Part shown: positions 4,960-10,247 of the stretch, piece after piece
Numbering within the stretch: position 1 is the stretch's first letter
Layout of the letters: each line of letters begins with the position of its first letter
DNA from: an uncultured Eubacteriales bacterium
GTDB taxonomy: Bacteria; Bacillota; Clostridia; Lachnospirales; Bianqueaceae
DNA: 10,247 bases
Direction: 5' to 3'
NCBI GenBank assembly: GCA_900322165.1
Contig: ONYR01000102.1
Span: forward strand, 1 to 10,247
Program-made: the position numbers and the translations under genes
The notes under the pieces: model-generated
Databases searched by the model: none
The model's input: the letters and a program-made list of their open reading frames with translations, nothing else
What the model was told of the DNA's origin: nothing

Positions 4960-7443
4960 TTACTTTTCCTTACGTGCGAGCACGATCTTATCGTTTTCAA
5001 AGCGGACTTCCACGGTATCTCCGTCCTTGACTTCGCCCTGAAGCAGGACATCCGCCAGCCCGTTTTCAAGCTCCGACTGCAGCAGTCTGCGAAGCGGTCT
5101 TGCACCGTAAGCCGGATCGTAACCCTTTTCGATAAAATGCACGCGAGCCGCTTCGGTCAGCTCCAGATGAAGCTGATGCGCCTCGAGCACACGTCCGGAA
5201 ATCTCCTTAAACATCAGGTCAGCGATCGATCCGATCTCGTCTCTTGTCAGGGACTGGAACACGATCGTCTCATCGATACGGTTCAGGAATTCAGGACGGA
5301 AGGTGCGCTTCACCTCGGCCATGACCTGATCGGTCATGCGCTTATGGTCCGCTTCGCGGGTATCGACCGTCTTAAATCCAAGCTGCTTCACACTCTGGAT
5401 CGCTCTAGCACCGGTGTTCGACGTCATCATAATGACGGTATTCTTGAAGTCCGTGCGGCGTCCCTGCGAGTCGGTGATATGACCGTCATCGAGCACCTGC
5501 AGCAGGATGTTGAAGATGTCCGGATGAGCCTTTTCGATCTCATCAAACAGAACGACCGAATACGGCTTCTTGCGGATCTTCTCGCTCAGCTGACCGCCCT
5601 CTTCGTATCCCACATAGCCGGGAGCCGAACCGATCAATTTGGAGACACTGTATTTCTCCATATATTCAGACATATCCACACGGATCAGCGCTTCCTCACT
5701 GCCGAAAAGCACCTCGGCGAGGGATTTGCAAAGCTCGGTCTTACCGACACCCGTCGGACCAAGCAGCAGGAACGAACCGATCGGACGTTTCGGATCCTTC
5801 AATCCAAGACGGCCGCGGCGGATCGCCTGAGCAACGGCTTTGACCGCTTCGTCCTGACCGATCACGCGCTGGTGCAGATTATCTTCAAGATGACGCAGCC
5901 GCTCCGCATCGGTCTCGGCGATCTTGCCTGCCGGGATACCGGTCCAAAGGGAGACGACCGCTTCCACGTCGGACGCTTCGATTCGGTTTTCTGCCGGAAG
6001 CTCCTGCTTCTCACCCTTTGCCGCTGTGTTGGCTGCCTTTTCGGAGGCCTTCTTCAGCTTCTGCTCAAGCGCAGCCATCTTCTGCGCGGTTTCAAGATCA
6101 CCGCGAAGGATCGCTGCTTCCTTGCGTTTGGAAGCCTCTGCTGCGTTTTCCGGCGCCTTTTCATGCGCCCCCGCCTCGTGCGCGGCTTCCTCCTGCTTTG
6201 TGAAAAGCTTCATGCGGCAGCGCGCACCCGCTTCATCCATCAGGTCGATCGCCTTGTCCGGCAGAGACCGATCCGTAATGTACCGGTGCGAAAGCTTCAC
6301 GGCCGCTTCGAGCGCCGCTTCCGAATACTGCACGCCGTGGTGAGCCTCATAGCGATGAGCAAGCCCTTTCAGGATCGCGAGCGTTTCCTCTTCAGTCGGC
6401 TCTTCCACAAGAATCGGCTGGAACCGGCGGTTCAGCGCTCCGTCCTTCTCAATATGCTTGGTATATTCGGATACGGTCGTCGCACCGATGAGCTGGATCT
6501 CGCCTCTGGAAAGCGCGGGCTTCAGGATATTCGCCGCATCCATCGTTCCCTCGGCGCTTCCGGCGCCGACAAGCGTATGCATTTCATCCATAAACAGGAT
6601 GATGCGCCCGTCCGCCGTGATCTCGTCCATCAGCTTTTTCAGACGGTCCTCGAACTCACCGCGGAATATGGTACCGGCGATCATCGCGGCCATGTCCAGC
6701 GACAGGATCCGCTTATTCTTCAGCATCTCCGGCACGTCACCGCTGCCGATGCGCTTAGCCAGTCCTTCAACAATGGCCGTCTTTCCGACGCCCGCTTCAC
6801 CGATCAGAGCCGGGTTGTTCTTGGTTCTGCGGCACAGGATCTGCATCATCCGCTCGATCTCATTCTCACGTCCGATTACAGGATCGGCCTTCTGCAGATG
6901 CTGCGGATCGGTCAGATCCTTGGTGAACCGCTCGGTCATGGAACGCGTATCGGGATCGGAAAACTCATCCATCATCCCGTCCGGCGTGACTCGGTGCGGA
7001 TCCTGCGGCATCGGAACGCCCAGCTCCTGACGCACGCGGTTCAGCATATCCGGGACGTTCACGCCCATCATCGCCAAAAGCCGGATCGCCATGAACGAAG
7101 GATCCGACAACAGCGCCAGCAGCAGATGCTCCGTGCCTACCTCTTCAAAGCCAAGCTTCTGCGCAGCTTCCTCCGCTGCCTTTTTCAGGATCTCCACATG
7201 GGGCGACTCAGCCATCTGACCGTCATTTTCTACGTCCGAGGCCTGCATATCCATCTTCGAGAGAAACTCACGGATACCATCCGCCTCCACTCGGTAGGAT
7301 TTCAAAAGGTCTCCGGCATAGTTTCCCTTGACAGCCGCCATGGCAAGCAGAATATGTTCGGTGCCGACAAAACGGTGACCCAGCAGCAGCGCTTCTTTCA
7401 CCGCTTCCTTCAGCACCTTTTCCGCCAGCTTTGTATATTTCAT
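4960..7443 (-). CDS. clpC: ATP-dependent Clp protease ATP-binding subunit ClpC
   Basis: ClpC is a cytoplasmic Hsp100 unfoldase that feeds substrates to the ClpP peptidase. The 827-residue protein has a Clp-N double repeat (1 to about 145; GTEHILLA at 27-34 and GTEHLLLA at 103-110). AAA domain 1 has Walker A GEAGVGKT (215-222) and Walker B FMDE (284-287). A middle domain spans about 410-490. AAA domain 2 has Walker A GPTGVGKT (562-569), Walker B LFDE (632-635), pore loop GYVGYEEGG (609-617) and sensor 2 GARPLRR (780-786). LGF (688-690) fits the ClpP-docking tripeptide. The middle domain includes an Ala/Glu-rich stretch (about 418-440) and a loosely UVR-like segment (441-463). Domain 1 pore loop is GTIFRGEFE where ClpC usually has GTKYRGEFE. 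AGGAAGGAG (7450-7458) is 6 nt before the ATG, 19 bp after uvrA. No ctsR, mcsA or mcsB lies upstream. ClpC is preferred over ClpB because the middle domain is short. Confidence 0.95.
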   Translation of the reverse strand: MKYTKLAEKVLKEAVKEALLLGHRFVGTEHILLAMAAVKGNYAGDLLKSYRVEADGIREFLSKMDMQASDVENDGQMAESPHVEILKKAAEEAAQKLGFEEVGTEHLLLALLSDPSFMAIRLLAMMGVNVPDMLNRVRQELGVPMPQDPHRVTPDGMMDEFSDPDTRSMTERFTKDLTDPQHLQKADPVIGRENEIERMMQILCRRTKNNPALIGEAGVGKTAIVEGLAKRIGSGDVPEMLKNKRILSLDMAAMIAGTIFRGEFEDRLKKLMDEITADGRIILFMDEMHTLVGAGSAEGTMDAANILKPALSRGEIQLIGATTVSEYTKHIEKDGALNRRFQPILVEEPTEEETLAILKGLAHRYEAHHGVQYSEAALEAAVKLSHRYITDRSLPDKAIDLMDEAGARCRMKLFTKQEEAAHEAGAHEKAPENAAEASKRKEAAILRGDLETAQKMAALEQKLKKASEKAANTAAKGEKQELPAENRIEASDVEAVVSLWTGIPAGKIAETDAERLRHLEDNLHQRVIGQDEAVKAVAQAIRRGRLGLKDPKRPIGSFLLLGPTGVGKTELCKSLAEVLFGSEEALIRVDMSEYMEKYSVSKLIGSAPGYVGYEEGGQLSEKIRKKPYSVVLFDEIEKAHPDIFNILLQVLDDGHITDSQGRRTDFKNTVIMMTSNTGARAIQSVKQLGFKTVDTREADHKRMTDQVMAEVKRTFRPEFLNRIDETIVFQSLTRDEIGSIADLMFKEISGRVLEAHQLHLELTEAARVHFIEKGYDPAYGARPLRRLLQSELENGLADVLLQGEVKDGDTVEVRFENDKIVLARKEK

Positions 7444-7462
7444 AAAGGACTCCTTCCTTGTC

Positions 7463-10247
7463 TTACTTAAGGATCTTCTTCAGGAACTGTCCGGTATAGG
7501 ACTGCGGAACCTTCGCGACCTCCTCGGGCGTTCCGACCGCAATGACCTTGCCGCCCTTGTCGCCACCCTCCGGGCCGAGATCGATGATGTAATCCGCGGT
7601 CTTGATGACGTCGAGGTTATGCTCGATGACAAGCACGCTGTTGTCTCCCTCGACAAGCCCCTGCAGCATGACCAGAAGACGGTTGACATCATCAAAATGA
7701 AGACCGGTCGTCGGCTCATCGAGGATGTAGAACGTCTTGCCGGTGCTCTTACGGCTCAGCTCCGTGGCAAGCTTGATACGCTGCGCCTCACCGCCGGAAA
7801 GCTCCGTGGAAGGCTGCCCGAGCTTGATATAGCCAAGGCCCACATCATAGAGGGTCTGCATCTTCGTGCGGATCTTCGGAACATTCTCAAAGAAGGTCAG
7901 TGCCTCCTCGACCGTCATATCGAGTACGTCCGCGATGGATTTGCCCTTATAGTGCACCTCCAGCGTCTCGCGGTTGTAGCGCTTTCCGTGACAGACCTCA
8001 CAGGGCACATACACATCCGGCAGGAAGTGCATCTCGATCTTGGTGATACCGTCGCCCGAGCAGGCCTCGCAGCGGCCGCCCTTGACGTTAAAGGAGAACC
8101 GTCCCTTGGAATACCCGCGCATCTTCGCGTCGGAAGTCGTTGCGAACAGGTCTCGGATCACATCGAAGACGCCCGTGTATGTCGCAGGATTCGATCTTGG
8201 GGTTCGGCCGATCGGTGACTGGTCGATGACAATGACCTTGTCGAGCTGTTCGACGCCTTCGATCTTCTCATAGCTGCCCGGTTTCACCTTTGCCCGGTTC
8301 AGATCCCTTGCCAGGATCTTGTACAGGATCTGGTTGACAAACGTACTCTTTCCGGATCCGGAAACGCCGGTCACGCAGGTAAACACACCGAGCGGGATGT
8401 CGAAATCGGTTCCGTCCAGGTTGTTCATCCGGCAGCCCTTCAGATGAATCCAGCGATCCTCCGTCTTGCGTCTCTGTTTCGGCACTTCGATCCGCTTGCG
8501 GCCGCTGAGGTACGCACCGGTGATCGATTCCGGGCAGGCACAGATCTCTTCGACTGTGCCCTGGCAGACAAGCTGTCCGCCGTGAACACCGGCTCTCGGG
8601 CCGATATCGACAATATGGTCAGCCTCGCGCATCGTCTCCTCATCGTGTTCCACGACAATCAGCGAATTGCCGAGGTCCCGAAGGCGCTTGAGTGCATCCA
8701 GAAGCTTGGAATTATCCCTCTGGTGAAGACCGATGCTCGGCTCATCCAAGATGTAGAGAACCCCGACCAGGCCCGAGCCGATCTGCGTGGCTAAGCGGAT
8801 GCGCTGCGCCTCGCCTCCTGAGAGCGTTCCGGCCGCACGGGACAGCGTCAGATAGTCCAGTCCGACGTTGTTCAGGAACTCCAGACGCGCCTTGATCTCT
8901 TTGAGAAGCTGCTGTGCGATCATCATCTCGCGCTCGGTCAACGTCAGATTGTCAAAAAACTTCTTGGCCTTTTTGATCGACAGGTTTGTCAGATCCGCGA
9001 TATTCATGTCCCCGACCGTGACCGCCAGCGATTCCTTTTTCAGCCTGGTGCCTCCGCACAGCGGACAGGGCGTGTGCGACATGCAGGCCTCGTACTCGCT
9101 GCGCATCGCCTCCGGCGTCTCCGCGTAACGGCGCTTCAGCGTCGGGATGATGCCTTCGAAGGTCATATCATAATCACGATGACCGAAACGGCCTTCGTAG
9201 ACCATGCGGAACGGCTCCGGGTCACCCTCGTTCAGCAGCAGGTTCTGGATCTTCTTCGGGAGCTCTCCGAACGGTGTATCAAGTGAAAAGTGATGTCGAT
9301 CCGCCATGATGCGGAACACCTTGCCCGAATACGTATCCGCGTTGCCGGCTGAGCCGTATCCGGGAGCGTTGATCGCGCCCTTGGCAAGGGACAGCTCCGG
9401 GTTCGGAACGATCAGGTCCGGGTCAAATTCATATTTGATTCCGATACCTAGGCACTCCGGGCACGCACCGAAGGGATTGTTGAATGAGAACGAGCGAGGC
9501 TGCGGCTCCGCGACACTGATGCCGCAGACCGGGCAGGCGAAGTTTTCGCTGAATATCTCGCGCTCTCCCTCCCCCTTCGAAACGACCAAGAGACCTTCCG
9601 CCAGCTTCAGCGTTGTCTCGATTGAATCGTTCAGACGTCCGGCAATGCCGGGCTTCACGATCAGTCGGTCTACGACGATCTCGATCGTATGCTTGATGTT
9701 TTTATCGAGCTCGATCGTCTCATCCAGTGAATAGAGAGAACCGTCTATGTAACAGCGGACGTAGCCCGAGCGCTTCGCCTTATCCAGAAGCTTCTCGTGG
9801 CGTCCCTTGCGCCCCTGCACCACCGGAGCCAGCAGCTGGATCCTGGTTCCTTCCGGATAGCTCAGGATGCGGTCGACCATCTGGTCAACGCTCTGCTTTG
9901 TAATCGGACGTCCGCAGTTCGGGCAGTGCATGATGCCGATGCGGGCATACAGAAGACGCAGGTAATCATAGATCTCCGTGACCGTCGCAACGGTCGAGCG
10001 AGGGTTCTTGGATGTGGTTTTCTGGTCGATGGCGATCGCCGGGGAAAGCCCTTCGATACTCTCCACGTTCGGCTTTTCCATCTGACCCAAAAACATACGG
10101 GCGTAAGAGGACAGAGATTCCATATAACGCCGCTGTCCTTCGGCAAAGATCGTATCAAAGGCCAGTGATGATTTACCTGAGCCGGAAAGTCCGGTAAACA
10201 CCACCAGCTTGTCTCTCGGAATGGTCAGGTCAAAATTCTTCAGATTA
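7463..10247 (-). CDS. uvrA: Excinuclease ABC subunit A, N-terminal dozen residues outside window
   Basis: UvrA is the damage-sensing ATPase of nucleotide excision repair; it dimerises, recognises distorted DNA and loads UvrB. The frame is open to the right edge, and the first complete codons read NLKNFDLTIPRDKLVVFTGL, so about 12 residues are missing compared with E. coli. In visible numbering (927 residues) there are two ABC ATPase modules. The first has Walker A GLSGSGKSS (19-27), signature LSGGEAQRIRLATQIG (475-490) and ILDEPSIGLH. The second has GVSGSGKST (627-635), ELSGGEAQRIKLA (from 815) and ILDEPTTGLH. Cysteine pairs CPVC/CPEC (238-241, 262-265) and CEAC/CEVC (726-729, 749-752) match the zinc sites; further CPNC (108-111) and CPLC (394-397) pairs are present. 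The stop is TAA at 7463-7465. It heads the visible cluster with clpC and radA. Confidence 0.97.
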   Translation of the reverse strand, partial: NLKNFDLTIPRDKLVVFTGLSGSGKSSLAFDTIFAEGQRRYMESLSSYARMFLGQMEKPNVESIEGLSPAIAIDQKTTSKNPRSTVATVTEIYDYLRLLYARIGIMHCPNCGRPITKQSVDQMVDRILSYPEGTRIQLLAPVVQGRKGRHEKLLDKAKRSGYVRCYIDGSLYSLDETIELDKNIKHTIEIVVDRLIVKPGIAGRLNDSIETTLKLAEGLLVVSKGEGEREIFSENFACPVCGISVAEPQPRSFSFNNPFGACPECLGIGIKYEFDPDLIVPNPELSLAKGAINAPGYGSAGNADTYSGKVFRIMADRHHFSLDTPFGELPKKIQNLLLNEGDPEPFRMVYEGRFGHRDYDMTFEGIIPTLKRRYAETPEAMRSEYEACMSHTPCPLCGGTRLKKESLAVTVGDMNIADLTNLSIKKAKKFFDNLTLTEREMMIAQQLLKEIKARLEFLNNVGLDYLTLSRAAGTLSGGEAQRIRLATQIGSGLVGVLYILDEPSIGLHQRDNSKLLDALKRLRDLGNSLIVVEHDEETMREADHIVDIGPRAGVHGGQLVCQGTVEEICACPESITGAYLSGRKRIEVPKQRRKTEDRWIHLKGCRMNNLDGTDFDIPLGVFTCVTGVSGSGKSTFVNQILYKILARDLNRAKVKPGSYEKIEGVEQLDKVIVIDQSPIGRTPRSNPATYTGVFDVIRDLFATTSDAKMRGYSKGRFSFNVKGGRCEACSGDGITKIEMHFLPDVYVPCEVCHGKRYNRETLEVHYKGKSIADVLDMTVEEALTFFENVPKIRTKMQTLYDVGLGYIKLGQPSTELSGGEAQRIKLATELSRKSTGKTFYILDEPTTGLHFDDVNRLLVMLQGLVEGDNSVLVIEHNLDVIKTADYIIDLGPEGGDKGGKVIAVGTPEEVAKVPQSYTGQFLKKILK

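Noticed and set aside
4956..5105. A longer RadA reading frame starting inside clpC at 5105
   Set aside because: The extra 50 residues match no RadA N-terminus and lie within conserved ClpC sequence. The ATG at 4955 gives the standard RadA beginning followed by the zinc finger.
5137..7470. A 777-codon open frame on the plus strand, antisense to almost all of clpC
   Set aside because: It is the reverse complement of a well-conserved ClpC with unbroken motifs. The translation is rich in Arg, His and Leu and has no recognisable domain; it is explained by GC-rich codon use on the other strand.
10202..10204. GTG as a possible uvrA start
   Set aside because: The frame continues upstream with NLKNFDLTIPRDKL, the normal UvrA sequence before the first Walker A, so the true start is beyond the window.

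Overview
The window is a densely coded stretch of a bacterial chromosome with moderately high GC. All seven recognisable genes lie on the minus strand, so they are read from high to low coordinates. The proteins look like those of low-GC Gram-positive (Bacillota/Firmicutes) lineages. The evidence is a ClpC-type Clp ATPase, a clostridial-style PurD with GMDDPL where most PurDs have GPE.PL, strong AGGAGG-like ribosome binding sites and short intergenic gaps. Clostridia (Lachnospiraceae-like) or Erysipelotrichia are the best guesses; the sequence alone does not decide between them.

Region 1 (10247 to 2750) is a genome-maintenance and protein-quality cluster. It contains uvrA (nucleotide excision repair; about a dozen N-terminal codons fall outside the window), clpC (Clp/Hsp100 unfoldase), radA (recombination helicase with a Lon-like domain) and a single-pass membrane protein of unknown function. 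Gaps between these genes are 19, 4 and 22 bp, each downstream gene has its own Shine-Dalgarno sequence, and no promoter or terminator is visible between them. They are probably co-transcribed. The ctsR-mcsA-mcsB genes often found before clpC-radA in Firmicutes are absent; uvrA occupies that position.

Region 2 (2749 to 2615) is the only real intergenic space, 135 bp. It holds an almost ideal vegetative promoter pointing toward purM (TTGAAG, 17 bp, TATAAT with an extended -10 TG). Two bulged inverted repeats lie with it, one over the -35 and one starting at the expected transcription start. They are candidate operator or 5'-leader structures.

Region 3 (2614 to 1) is a purine biosynthesis operon, purM-purN-purD. 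purM and purN overlap by 4 bp, and purD follows after 45 bp and runs off the left edge. The three enzymes act at the GAR-synthesis (PurD), formyl-transfer (PurN) and AIR-synthesis (PurM) steps of de novo IMP synthesis. purH, commonly found between purN and purD in Firmicutes, is not there.

No mobile elements, CRISPR arrays, tRNA or rRNA genes were found. Most of the window is conserved housekeeping sequence. The less ordinary parts are the unknown membrane protein, the gene order, some divergent positions in RadA and ClpC, and the dyad-rich purM leader.
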